From: Lysinibacillus sphaericus
GTDB taxonomy: Bacteria; Bacillota; Bacilli; Bacillales_A; Planococcaceae
Direction: 5' to 3'
Length of the DNA: 64,000 bases
NCBI RefSeq assembly: GCF_001629735.1
Contig: NZ_CP015224.1
Span: 1,674,001 to 1,738,000, forward strand
In this document: positions 9,583-18,066 of the stretch, in pieces
How positions within the stretch are numbered: the stretch's first letter is position 1
Layout of the letters: every line of letters begins with the position of its first letter
Notes under the pieces: model-generated
The model's database searches: none
Told to the model about the DNA's origin: nothing
The model's input: only the letters and a program-made list of their open reading frames with translations
Made by a program: the position numbers and the translations under genes

Positions 9583-10404
9583 ATGCATACAGTATGGAAA
9601 GGAAGCATTTCCTTTGGACTTGTCAATATCCCAGTAAAGCTTCATGCCGCTACGGAAAATAAAGATATTAAACTGCGACAGCTCCATAAGGAATGCCATA
9701 CACCGATTAGCTATAAAAAGGTTTGCGAGGGGTGCAATCAAGAAGTAAAAGATGAGGACATTGTAAAAGCTTATGAATATACAAAAAATAAATTTGTCGT
9801 ACTGGATCAAGCGGATTTAGAAAACTTACGGAAAGAAAATGAAGATAAAGCCGTAGAAATTATTGATTTTGTACAATTGACGGAAATCGATCCGATTTAT
9901 TTTGAACGCACCTATTTCCTATCCCCTGATTCTACTGGTGCTAAAGCCTATTCATTATTGCGTAAAACATTAGAGCAATCTGGCAAAATTGGCATTGCTA
10001 AAATCATTATTCGTTCAAAAGAACAGCTTGCTGTTGTGCGAGTGTATCAAAATGCACTCGTGATGGAGACCATTCATTATCCTGATGAGGTGAGGAGTGT
10101 CGGGGATGTCCCGAATATTCCAAGTGAGCAGGACGTTGTACCAAAGGAGTTAGAGACAGCTCTGATGCTGGTCGACCAATTAACGACCACATTTAACCCA
10201 GAGAAATATACAGACGATTATCGGAATGCATTGCTGGACTTAATCGAAGAGAAAAAAGCAACCAATACGGTAGCTACGAACGATCAACAACGACCAGTTC
10301 CCGATAATGTCACAGATTTAATGACTGCGCTACAGGCATCCTTAGATAAAACGAAAAAGCCTACTACAAGAAAGCGTACAACACGCACAAAGAAAAATGC
10401 CTAA
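9583..10404 (+). CDS. ku: Ku DNA end-binding protein
   Basis: It begins MHTVWKGSISFGLVNIPVKL, the bacterial Ku signature, and continues through the Ku core beta-barrel. A Lys/Arg/Thr-rich tail (KKPTTRKRTTRTKKNA) probably binds DNA or recruits the ligase. The homodimer threads onto broken ends and recruits LigD. It is divergent from ligD across a roughly 107-base promoter region. In Bacillus this pair is expressed in sporulation and acts in spore DNA repair. GAGGTGA precedes the ATG. Confidence 0.95.
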   Translation: MHTVWKGSISFGLVNIPVKLHAATENKDIKLRQLHKECHTPISYKKVCEGCNQEVKDEDIVKAYEYTKNKFVVLDQADLENLRKENEDKAVEIIDFVQLTEIDPIYFERTYFLSPDSTGAKAYSLLRKTLEQSGKIGIAKIIIRSKEQLAVVRVYQNALVMETIHYPDEVRSVGDVPNIPSEQDVVPKELETALMLVDQLTTTFNPEKYTDDYRNALLDLIEEKKATNTVATNDQQRPVPDNVTDLMTALQASLDKTKKPTTRKRTTRTKKNA

Positions 10405-10409
10405 AAATG

Positions 10410-10441
10410 AAGCGTATCCACTCATCGGAATACGCTTTTTA
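10410..10441 (+). terminator. Terminator after ku
   Basis: Stem AAGCGTAT / ATACGCTT with a 12-base loop and a T-run, starting five bases past the ku stop. Confidence 0.8.
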
Positions 10442-10445
10442 TTGA

Positions 10446-10967
10446 TTAAAACTGACGAAAATAATTGTCTACATCCTTTTGGTGCTGAACTAATAATACT
10501 TTATCTAATAGATCTTCCCTTTTTGTAAAAAATTGTGGCTTCCCCACCTCTTCAAAACGTTTATTCCATCGAAACATTTTAAAAAAAATCGAAAAAGTTG
10601 GCTGATAATGGGCTTTTTCGATTCCTATTTTTTGTTTGACGAACCTCTTTATAATCCGAGCAGTACGAATTTTATAAGGCGTATCTAGAAAGATAATACA
10701 ATCCGCTTGCTGAAAGCTTTGTGCCACCCATTCCTCCTGATGGATTCCTTCAATAATCCACCCGTCTGTTTGGATAATACATTGTAGATATTCCTGTCTC
10801 TCTTGCTCCGTCCTTCTAATATCCCCCGATTGGTTACGAATCCAAACTACATTGTCTAATTCATGAAAAGAAAGCTGGAGCATTTTGGATAATGAACGTG
10901 CTAATGTTGTTTTCCCACTACCAACAGAGCCAATAATATGTATTTTTCGCGGAAGTTCCAATGACAT
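10446..10967 (-). CDS. P-loop AAA/adenylate-kinase-like protein (topology-modulation/FlaR-like)
   Basis: 173 residues with Walker A GSVGSGKTTLARSLSKML near the N-terminus and the later hydrophobic aspartate strand DCIIFLDTPYKIRTARIIKR, as in small shikimate/adenylate-kinase-like P-loop proteins annotated as topology-modulation or FlaR-like. The start at 10967 follows AGAGGGGGA; the longer reading frame upstream has no binding site. Converges with ku. Real substrate unknown. Confidence 0.8.
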   Translation of the reverse strand: MSLELPRKIHIIGSVGSGKTTLARSLSKMLQLSFHELDNVVWIRNQSGDIRRTEQERQEYLQCIIQTDGWIIEGIHQEEWVAQSFQQADCIIFLDTPYKIRTARIIKRFVKQKIGIEKAHYQPTFSIFFKMFRWNKRFEEVGKPQFFTKREDLLDKVLLVQHQKDVDNYFRQF

Positions 10968-11035
10968 TGTAGTATCCCCCTCTGTATCCTTGTAGAAATG
11001 TCCATTTATTATACAATAAAATAGGAGGACCATAC

Positions 11036-11107
11036 ATGAACCCACCCAATATCCAAAACCATTTACAAACCTATTATAATCCATCTGATTATGAATCTCA
11101 GGTATGA
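11036..11107 (+). CDS. Tiny ORF with a strong RBS (23 aa), possibly a gene remnant
   Basis: A perfect AGGAGG with good spacing precedes ATG, and the frame MNPPNIQNHLQTYYNPSDYE runs only 23 residues. A plausible promoter (TTGTAG, 16 bases, TACAAT) lies upstream in the gap divergent from the P-loop gene. It could be the intact start of a truncated gene or a true small peptide. Confidence 0.35.
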   Translation: MNPPNIQNHLQTYYNPSDYESQV

Positions 11108-11287
11108 AACAACACAAATGAACGCTAAGTTTAATCTGTAATATCTCTTATCATTCACTTCAAATTGTCTCCTTTTATCCAAATGGAAAGAACATTCCTT
11201 ACTGAATATACTAAATTTTTAAAATAATAACTTTTATAACCAACACTTGTTTAAAAATGTTAATCTATTATAAAAAAGGGTGATCAT

Positions 11288-11629
11288 TTGTCAAAAAACT
11301 CCTATAAATATTTAAAATATATAGCGTTATTTATTCTCATAATTCAAGCCCTATATTTAGGAATTCCAGATTCTGTTGAGCCTGTGTTGGTTTATGAGTA
11401 CATTCTATTTTTCGGATTCGCTTATTTATTTGCTATTCTTCAAGATTTTTTTAATCCAAGTGAAAAAACCGCAATATTATTACGTGTAGCCCTTATCATC
11501 AGTTCAATTATCATGGCTATTACATCCATCTATTATAAAGAAATGTTCACGATTATTTTTTCTATAATAATGACCATTGGGATAAGTTTCTCATTACATT
11601 TAGCAATCAAACATAAGCAAAAGGATTAA
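11288..11629 (+). CDS. Small four-helix membrane protein
   Basis: 113 residues with about four hydrophobic segments and a short basic C-terminus (IKHKQKD). The TTG start follows AAAAAAGGGTG. Resembles uncharacterised Bacillus membrane proteins of this size; no family named. Confidence 0.7.
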   Translation: MSKNSYKYLKYIALFILIIQALYLGIPDSVEPVLVYEYILFFGFAYLFAILQDFFNPSEKTAILLRVALIISSIIMAITSIYYKEMFTIIFSIIMTIGISFSLHLAIKHKQKD

Positions 11630-11793
11630 ATACTCTTTGCTTGTTTTTCTAAACCAATGGTACGAATATGTTGTTTTTGTTAAGTAATTAATATTGTTGC
11701 CAATTCAAAACGGATTGTACTGTTTGCTGTTCAGGTCTTTTAAAAAGGATTTGCAACCAAACTAACACCTAAATTTTAATAAAAGGTGAGACA

Positions 11794-12165
11794 ATGAGAG
11801 AAAATTTAATTTCTAATCTATTACTTTTATTTGGCACGTTTGTTTTACTAGGGGCCTTCGCTTATCGGTTATTGATTACTTCTGATATACCCGTTTCATA
11901 TGCAATTGATGAAGCCATGATTCTACATGTACTCCTATTTAGTTCCACACTGTTATTTGTGTATGGCTCAATTATTGGCTCTCAAAATGCCATTCGCTAC
12001 ACTCTAATAGCTGTATTAACGCTATTTACGATGCTGAACATCTTTCTTTTCGATACCGATGCTGAATATTTTGGCGCTTCTTATGCTCAAATAGCCATAG
12101 CATTTATAATGCACCCATTATTAGTTATATTAGTGAATATTTTTATGCAATTAAAAACAAGATGA
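11794..12165 (+). CDS. Small membrane protein of unknown function
   Basis: 123 residues with four predicted membrane segments; AAAGGTGAG precedes the ATG. Same strand as the preceding small membrane gene but about 160 bases away, so not clearly co-transcribed. Not recognised. Confidence 0.7.
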   Translation: MRENLISNLLLLFGTFVLLGAFAYRLLITSDIPVSYAIDEAMILHVLLFSSTLLFVYGSIIGSQNAIRYTLIAVLTLFTMLNIFLFDTDAEYFGASYAQIAIAFIMHPLLVILVNIFMQLKTR

Positions 12166-12252
12166 ACCGATTGAGGCTGGTCTTGTTAACATAACAGATA
12201 CAGAGTCAAGCAAGTTCTTTTTCATAATAAGCAACTTATTATTCCATGAAAA

Positions 12253-12281
12253 AAAGGATAGATTTTCTTCATCTATCCTTT
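12253..12281. terminator. Bidirectional terminator
   Basis: Stem AAAGGATAGA / TCTATCCTTT with T-runs on both sides, between the convergent membrane-protein and DHFR-like genes. Confidence 0.85.
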
Positions 12282-12300
12282 CCTTTTAATCCGTACTACC

Positions 12301-12831
12301 TTACTCTTCTTTTCTCACCTGATAATGCATTTGGACCATTTGACCGTATCGCTTTGTCTCGAGTAGCTTTAAATCTTCAAATGGACGCGGTTGTTTAAAT
12401 AATGGAATACCTGCCCCTATTAAATGCGGGGTAATGGTGATAATCCATTCATCAACCAACTGCTCCTGTAAAAAAGCATCCAATATATGAGCTCCACCGA
12501 CCATCCAAATTTTTGCGCCTGATTGTTGTTTTAATTTCTTAGTGAACGCCACCACATCCCCTTGGACAAATTCCACATGCTCATCTTTCCCTGTTTGAGA
12601 TTTGGTGAACACATAACATTTCTTATCAGGATAAGGGAATGTATCGAGATGCTCTTTGACATAATCATATGTTCGTTTCCCCATAATAATCGTATCGATG
12701 GTTTGATACATATCCGCATAGCCATTATCCCCTTCCCCCTCTGTTTCTTCCAGCCATTGTAAGTCATCATTTTCTTTAGCTATAAACCCATCTAAACTTA
12801 TTCCGATAAATACCACTATTTCTCGTGACAT
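12301..12831 (-). CDS. Dihydrofolate reductase family protein (RibD C-terminal domain)
   Basis: The 176-residue protein carries IVVFIGISLDGFIAKEND, the IIMGKRTYDYV nucleotide-binding turn and IWMVGGAHILDAFL, matching the RibD_C/YyaP-like DHFR-fold group. It is probably an NADPH-dependent reductase of unknown substrate, not the folate enzyme. GAGGAG lies eight bases before the chosen ATG. Divergent from a WYL-domain regulator, which probably controls it. Confidence 0.85.
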   Translation of the reverse strand: MSREIVVFIGISLDGFIAKENDDLQWLEETEGEGDNGYADMYQTIDTIIMGKRTYDYVKEHLDTFPYPDKKCYVFTKSQTGKDEHVEFVQGDVVAFTKKLKQQSGAKIWMVGGAHILDAFLQEQLVDEWIITITPHLIGAGIPLFKQPRPFEDLKLLETKRYGQMVQMHYQVRKEE

Positions 12832-12932
12832 CATGTCAGCTCCTCTTCTTTTGAAAATCTTTCGTACAATGTATATACTAAACATAAAACATGACAACTA
12901 TTGACATGATTAATTAAAAAAGGTGAAAGAAT

Positions 12933-13877
12933 ATGTCCAAGGCTAAACGATTAATTGATATTTTGTTATTTGTCAGCGCTAAAAAGCAATTTACAGCCCA
13001 GGAAATTGCCGATGCCTTCAACATTTCTGTAAGAACAGTGCATCGTTACCTGTTAGATTTAAGTGATATGGGGCTGCCAATTTACGCAGAGCAAGGAAGA
13101 AATGGTGGATATACAGTGCTTTCAAGTGCCATTCTTCCCCCTATTTTATTTACAGAGGAAGAAGCGGTTGCTATTTTCTTTGCGTTCCAATCTCTGCAAT
13201 ATTATCGTGATTTACCATTTAATACGGAAATGAAGTCTGTTTCACAAAAACTATATGAATCGTTACAGAAAGAGGCGCAAAAAAAGGTAGATAGTCTGCA
13301 ATCCTATATTGCCTTTTGGAATCCTAAACGCGCTATTTCTACACCTCTTTTATCAGACGTATTAGAAGCGGTTATTAACCATTTACAATTAGACATTCAA
13401 TATGAATCAAAATCAGGCATCACAACTAAGCATGTCCATCCTATTGGCGTGTATGCGCATGATGGCTTGTGGTATATGCCTGCTATTCATTTACAAACAG
13501 AGAAAATCCTTCTATTTCGAGTTGATCGCATTCATTCAATGAATAAAAGCGATAAAGGCTATGAGACATCTGTTCATTTACAGCAATGGCTAGAGAGTCC
13601 CCATGAACCTCAGCAGCCAATACGCTTGTATGTCGAATTAACAAGAGAAGGTGTACGACAATGCAGAAGTGAGCCAAATTTCGAGAAGGTGGTGGTTGGT
13701 CATAGTGATGGAACTGGCTATATCAATACAATGATTGACCAAGGAGAGATTCACTTTATTAGCTCCTTTTTTTATCGCCTAGGTCCGGATGCGATTGTCA
13801 AAGAACCACCTGAATTAATTCAGCTTTTGCGTCAACATGCTCATGCTATATTAGCGACATACCCTATAGAAAGCTAA
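12933..13877 (+). CDS. HTH/WYL-domain transcriptional regulator (YafY type)
   Basis: The N-terminal HTH (FTAQEIADAFNISVRTVHRY, then DLSDMGLPIYAEQGRNGGY) is followed by a WYL domain around residues 140-230 and a C-terminal extension. 314 residues, usual for the family. WYL domains bind ligands or nucleic acids. The shared 100-base gap with the DHFR-like gene contains two TGACA half-sites, possible operator sequence. Confidence 0.88.
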   Translation: MSKAKRLIDILLFVSAKKQFTAQEIADAFNISVRTVHRYLLDLSDMGLPIYAEQGRNGGYTVLSSAILPPILFTEEEAVAIFFAFQSLQYYRDLPFNTEMKSVSQKLYESLQKEAQKKVDSLQSYIAFWNPKRAISTPLLSDVLEAVINHLQLDIQYESKSGITTKHVHPIGVYAHDGLWYMPAIHLQTEKILLFRVDRIHSMNKSDKGYETSVHLQQWLESPHEPQQPIRLYVELTREGVRQCRSEPNFEKVVVGHSDGTGYINTMIDQGEIHFISSFFYRLGPDAIVKEPPELIQLLRQHAHAILATYPIES

Positions 13878-13972
13878 TTCCAAATATGACGATTTTGTAA
13901 GATTCACGTAACATTCTTCGTTACTAATTTTTAGGAAACGACCTTATACTTGGTTGTAAGGAGGAGATGACG

Positions 13973-15010
13973 TTGCAACCAACCGACAACAACAAACGTA
14001 TTGATACTTTAGATTATTTAAGAGGGTTTGCCTTACTTGGCATTATTTTAGTGAATATCCCTGCATTGATGTGGATTGCACCACCACAAATAGCTAGTGA
14101 TATTGCCTATAGTCGATTTCTCACGCTTTTTATAGAGGGTAAATTTTTTATTATTTTTTCTTTTTTATTTGGCATAGGATTTTATCTTTTTCTTTCGCGT
14201 GCAATGGCTAGAAATGATAGAGCCTATGTATTATTTAGTCGCAGACTTTTAATATTATTATTAATGGGGCTTATCCATTTCTATTTTCAACCAGGAGAAG
14301 CATTAACTGTCTATGCCATTTTTGGTTTTTTAGCCTTACCTTTTTATAAAGTACGGAAAGAAATCAATTTAATAGTTGGGATCATTCTATTAGCCCTGTC
14401 AGCTTATTTTGGGATAAAGATCCTCATGCCTTTCCCACTAATTTTGCTAGGTTTAACTGCTGGACAATACCGCCTATTTGAAAACATCTCTGTACATCGA
14501 AAAAAAATCATGCTAGTGACGATTGTAATGTTCTGTGTTAGCATAGTTAGCTGGCTTTATCAGTGGCACTATGTCCCTACAGCCAATGTTAATATCAATC
14601 ATTTATCCAAAATTCAACTGGAAGAGCATATTACTAATATGGAGCAATTTGCGTTAATTGGACTACAGTTTAGCCCATTTGTTTCCGCTTTTTACATGGG
14701 GGTTATTATCCTATGTTTACAAAGTGTATTATTCCAACGACTATTATCACCATTAAAGGCGTATGGACGCATGGCCCTAACAAATTATTTAGGGCAAACT
14801 GCACTCATTTTAATAATCGGTCATACATTTCAACTAATTGGGCAACTTCGATTCCTCGAGTCACTATGGATTTGTCTAGGTATTTACGTTTTCCAATTAA
14901 TCTTCAGTAAGCTATGGTTACACTATTTCCGCTTCGGACCACTGGAGTGGCTGTGGCGAATGGGGACCTATTGGACAGTCCCTCCCCTTAGAAAAAGAAA
15001 AGATTTTTAG
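13973..15010 (+). CDS. DUF418 (YeiB-like) membrane protein
   Basis: About ten hydrophobic segments. The N-terminus RIDTLDYLRGFALLGIILVN and the C-terminal RMALTNYLGQ are hallmarks of the DUF418/YeiB group, distant relatives of membrane acyltransferases. I prefer the TTG at 13973, which has GTAAGGAGG eight bases upstream; the ATG six bases earlier is too close to that site. Function unknown. Confidence 0.85.
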   Translation: MQPTDNNKRIDTLDYLRGFALLGIILVNIPALMWIAPPQIASDIAYSRFLTLFIEGKFFIIFSFLFGIGFYLFLSRAMARNDRAYVLFSRRLLILLLMGLIHFYFQPGEALTVYAIFGFLALPFYKVRKEINLIVGIILLALSAYFGIKILMPFPLILLGLTAGQYRLFENISVHRKKIMLVTIVMFCVSIVSWLYQWHYVPTANVNINHLSKIQLEEHITNMEQFALIGLQFSPFVSAFYMGVIILCLQSVLFQRLLSPLKAYGRMALTNYLGQTALILIIGHTFQLIGQLRFLESLWICLGIYVFQLIFSKLWLHYFRFGPLEWLWRMGTYWTVPPLRKRKDF

Positions 15011-15122
15011 CCAAGGATATATACCTATCAGCATAAAGCAAAACGTCATATATTGGTAATGTACCCTACTCGCTTTCCATCTTTGCTCATATCTTCAGGA
15101 AGATACACATCCCCATTTTTTT

Positions 15123-15148
15123 GGTCACTTATTGAAAAATAAGTGACC
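15123..15148. terminator. Terminator with 11-bp stem
   Basis: GGTCACTTATT-GAAA-AATAAGTGACC followed by TTTTTT, a stable GNRA-loop terminator for the DUF418 gene. Confidence 0.88.
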
Positions 15149-15238
15149 TTTTTTGGCTGCTAGTCACCATGGTTCTGCACCTGTCTCTTACAGCATGCAT
15201 ACTATACATATAATACCCTTTTTTGCAGGGAGGATTTT

Positions 15239-15484
15239 ATGAAAAATAACAAAGGCTATCGGAATAGTGAAGGAGCTGAGTCAGTGAGTCAAGCTGCTAA
15301 GCTGGCTGTTATTGCGGGAGCCATCACAACACTTGGTGACGCACTAGCGACCATTGCAGCAGGTCTTGCCTTGGAAGATGAGTTACAAGAGAACCAAGGT
15401 AAAAATAATGATATTGATAAACTGCAAAAGCAAATTGACGATTTAAATTATGAAATGAAGCAATTAAAAAGAATGCTTCGGTAA
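15239..15484 (+). CDS. Small protein with hydrophobic core and coiled-coil tail
   Basis: 81 residues: a polar N-terminus, a small-residue-rich segment (AKLAVIAGAITTLGDALATI) and a C-terminal heptad-like helix (IDKLQKQIDDLNYEMKQLKR). GGGAGGA precedes the ATG. A frameshifted paralogue lies at 51738-51947. Its terminator hairpin is the insertion site of the adjacent IS copy. Family not recognised. Confidence 0.65.
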   Translation: MKNNKGYRNSEGAESVSQAAKLAVIAGAITTLGDALATIAAGLALEDELQENQGKNNDIDKLQKQIDDLNYEMKQLKRMLR

Positions 15485-15506
15485 AATGTAGCCATGAACG
15501 TAAAAA

Positions 15507-15537
15507 AAACGACAATATTCAAAGGATATTGTCGTCT
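15507..15537 (+). terminator. Terminator hairpin bordering IS copy A (left target-site copy)
   Basis: Stem ACGACAATAT / ATATTGTCGT lies directly against the left end of the IS. A near-identical copy (about 3 mismatches over roughly 31 bases) lies directly against the right end at 16423-16453, so the whole terminator appears to have been duplicated on insertion. Confidence 0.75.
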
Positions 15538-16422
15538 CAGACTGTAGACAAACTCAAAAAATTTGAGAGTTTGCCAACAGTCTTTTTTCTTTTACAATGA
15601 AATAAAGTAAAGCCGTTGATTTCCACTACGGGCGGACGCTTTCTGCGGGCGGGGTCGAGCTGCTTCCCTCGCTTCGCTCAGTCCAGGATCTCGACTTTCC
15701 CGCTTTTCCCGCAGGAGTTGCCGCCCTTCGTTCCCATCAACTTCTACATAAAGTACTTACTTTTATCTATATAGGGTGTTGAAAAGTAAATTTTTGAGGT
15801 GATAAACGATGATGACGAAGAATCAAACCAATGAACGAGAACAATTAGAAATGTTAACGTGATCAATTAGTTCCAAACAATCATTTAGTGCGAAAACTAG
15901 AGACTGCTATTGATTTTTCATTTATCTATCCTTTAGTCGAACATCTCTATTCACCTAATGGGCGTCCTAGTATTGATCCTGTTGTTCTCTTTAAAATGGC
16001 GTTTATTCAGTACGTTTTTGGTATTCGGTCCATGCGTCAAACCATCAAAGAAATTGAAACGAATATGGCGTATCGTTGGTTTTTAGGATTTGGCTTCCAT
16101 ACAGAAGTCCCGCATTTCTCTACCTTCGGTAAAAATTATGTCCGTCGCTTTTAAGACACCGATATATTTGAGCAGATTTTCTATCGTATTTTTAAAAGAG
16201 ATTATGCATCAAGGACTCCTCCATGCAGACCATTTATTTATCGATTCCACGCATGTTAAAGAAACTAGCTACTTGGACATGGCAGACAGCTTAAGAGAGC
16301 ATCTATGCTCGAAGAGGATGTTAGATACAGCAATGATATACCAAATATTGAATATGAAAGAGAAAGAAAAATGACAAAAGCCATCGAGAATGAACTTCTC
16401 GACGGCTTTTGTCTACAGTCTG
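15538..16422 (+). mobile_element. Decayed IS1182-type element, copy A
   Basis: It is bounded by inverted ends CAGACTGTAGACAAA and TTTGTCTACAGTCTG. Behind the left end is a GC-rich inverted repeat (15620-15745), then a broken transposase gene. The 885-base length is about half of a full IS1182 element. Flanked by a duplicated terminator hairpin. Related copies lie at 31984-32925 and 41343-41900. Confidence 0.85.
15809..16294 (+). pseudogene. IS1182-family transposase remnant
   Basis: The start MMTKNQTNEREQLEML is followed by a two-base loss near 15860. The frame then continues VRKLETAIDFSFIYPLVEHL through the DUF772-like region (NGRPSIDPVVLFKM, FGIRSMRQTIKEIE). A TAA interrupts at 16152 and another frameshift follows. 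After HADHLFIDSTHVK an internal deletion joins directly to the C-terminal end KLATW, losing most of the DDE catalytic domain. Inactive. Confidence 0.85.
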
Positions 16423-16594
16423 AAACGACAATATTCAAAGGATATATTCGTTTTTAAATTTTACAATGAAATAAAGTTAAGCAAGCAATCTTCACGGTGG
16501 ATGGTCTGTTTTCGGTGGCGGAATAGCCCTTCCTTCCAACTGTCTTCGTAAAATGAACTTTTAAGGGTATAAATGATAATGACAAATCATCAAA

Positions 16595-16987
16595 TCATTT
16601 AGCAGCCCAAATATCAAGCTCTATTTTAATCTCTGGCAAACCTAGTGCTGATACATAGGCTATGGTCATTGATGGATAGGAATCGCCAAACATACCTTGC
16701 CATTGCTCGTCGAAATAATCCCAATCTATTTCCTCTGTAGCCCAAATATTGACCTTTACAATGTGAGAGGCATCAATTCCCTCTGAAGCTAAAATCGTTT
16801 CAATATGATAAAAGGTATTTGTTATTTGTTCCTCTAATGTCTGTGGTAATTGATCATCTTGGTCCAAACCAATTTGACCAGAAAAAACATACATTGTTGC
16901 ATCTTTTGGAATAATTGTGACATGACTATATTTCCCTACAGGCTTTGGTGCCTGTATTGGGTTTTTACGCACTAGTTTTGATTTCAT
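16595..16987 (-). CDS. RidA/YjgF family protein
   Basis: 130 residues with the RidA fold pattern (VFSGQIGLDQDDQL, EQITNTFYHIETIL, HIVKVNIWAT, IKIELDIWA). AAAGGAG precedes the ATG. Classical RidA uses an arginine in PARS to hold the imine/enamine carboxylate; here the segment reads PSMT, so this arginine is missing. It probably belongs to a non-deaminase subgroup with another activity. Confidence 0.85.
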   Translation of the reverse strand: MKSKLVRKNPIQAPKPVGKYSHVTIIPKDATMYVFSGQIGLDQDDQLPQTLEEQITNTFYHIETILASEGIDASHIVKVNIWATEEIDWDYFDEQWQGMFGDSYPSMTIAYVSALGLPEIKIELDIWAAK

Positions 16988-17351
16988 GTTGAATCTCCTT
17001 TAGGTTCTTTTTTTCTAAAAAAGTGCAGACTTATCCCTTGTTCAACTATTCTAGAAAAAAACAGCAGTGGAGAATCCAATGCCCATGCTTAAAAAACGGA
17101 TAGATCTTTTTTTCATAAGCTTTCTCCCCTTTACCTAAAGTTATTGCCATATTACCATTTCTATCCCTCTTTTTCAATTTATAACTGAAATTATTAAGAA
17201 TTTTCTTTTTAAGACTCTGAGGCAATTAACTATTTAAACATAGCGAATCTAACATATACTTAATAGTGTAAAGCTAAATTAGCCTTACACCTCCGAAATT
17301 GTTACTAGGGTTACTCCATCCCAAGTGGTCCTTCCTTTTTTCACAATTAAA

Positions 17352-17386
17352 ACTAGGTACTCTCTTTGTGGAGTACCTAGTTTTTT
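17352..17386 (+). terminator. Orphan terminator
   Basis: Stem ACTAGGTACTC / GAGTACCTAGT followed by a run of six T. No intact gene lies upstream on the plus strand, suggesting a lost gene. Confidence 0.8.
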
Positions 17387-17579
17387 GGTTAGTATGCGTG
17401 TTCATTCACAGAATACCATATCATCCTCTACAATTTTTCAACAAACTTCCAATAGGTGCCGTAAGCATAAACCATGATTGAAGTGCGCTTATATGTACTG
17501 GCATGATATTCTTTTCTTTTTACATCAAGTAAGGTATACAATTTACAAAATAAGTAAATGATATGTTTTGTAAGGGGGG

Positions 17580-17646
17580 AATCGCTATGAACACTAATGT
17601 GACTAAACCCTAAACCCTTTATTCCATCCCCAAGTTCATAGCGATT
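17580..17646. repeat. Inverted repeat with 13-bp arms around a mini-ORF
   Basis: AATCGCTATGAAC at 17580-17592 recurs inverted at 17634-17646. The left arm contains the ATG of a nine-codon ORF (MNTNVTKP) preceded by GGGGGG, so the hairpin would cover that start. Role unknown. Confidence 0.5.
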
Positions 17647-17719
17647 ACCGTTCTAAAAAATTCAGGTCTCATTCGAGTACCTGTTTTTTTCATCGTTTTT
17701 TATAGTTTTTAGGGCATTA

Positions 17720-17917
17720 TCATTTACTACGTGTCGGATGTCCATTGATATAATTTATACTGTCTTTCATTTCTTCTAATAATTTTGTTTGTCTTTTTAG
17801 TTGCCTAATCGTACTAATAGCAAACCAAATTATAAAAATAATCGGAATTATGTAAAACAACAGTCCTACTATCGAAAATAAACTAAATATAATATCTCCA
17901 TTATTATAATTATTCAA
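17720..17917 (-). CDS. Small membrane protein with coiled tail
   Basis: 65 residues: two close hydrophobic stretches, then a basic/acidic helix (RQLKRQTKLLEEMKDSINYI). Its layout is like the 51-residue protein at 47285-47440, and both resemble small DUF4083-type Bacillus proteins. AGGAGGT precedes the ATG. Function unknown. Confidence 0.6.
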   Translation of the reverse strand: MNNYNNGDIIFSLFSIVGLLFYIIPIIFIIWFAISTIRQLKRQTKLLEEMKDSINYINGHPTRSK

Positions 17918-18066
17918 ATCCTAAACCTCCTGTCTTTAAACAAGATTGTAGCATACTAGATTTCAATTTGGTATTAAAATGGAAAATGTCAATGTGTTAT
18001 AACGATTATTCTTTGCAGGCTACTCACTTTTCCCACAGAAAACGAGTAGCCCTCTTCTACAAAGAA

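Larger units (their letters stand above)
16988..17719. other. Long intergenic region with hairpins only
   Basis: No supported gene. It holds a sequence at 17304-17340 resembling the hairpin segment found after the DUF4183 gene at 28452-28484, a strong terminator at 17352-17386, and a separate inverted repeat at 17580-17646 around a nine-codon ORF. Confidence 0.5.

Noticed and set aside
17602-17618. CTAAACCCTAAACCC resembles a telomere-type repeat
   Set aside because: Only two units in an otherwise bacterial context; chance similarity.
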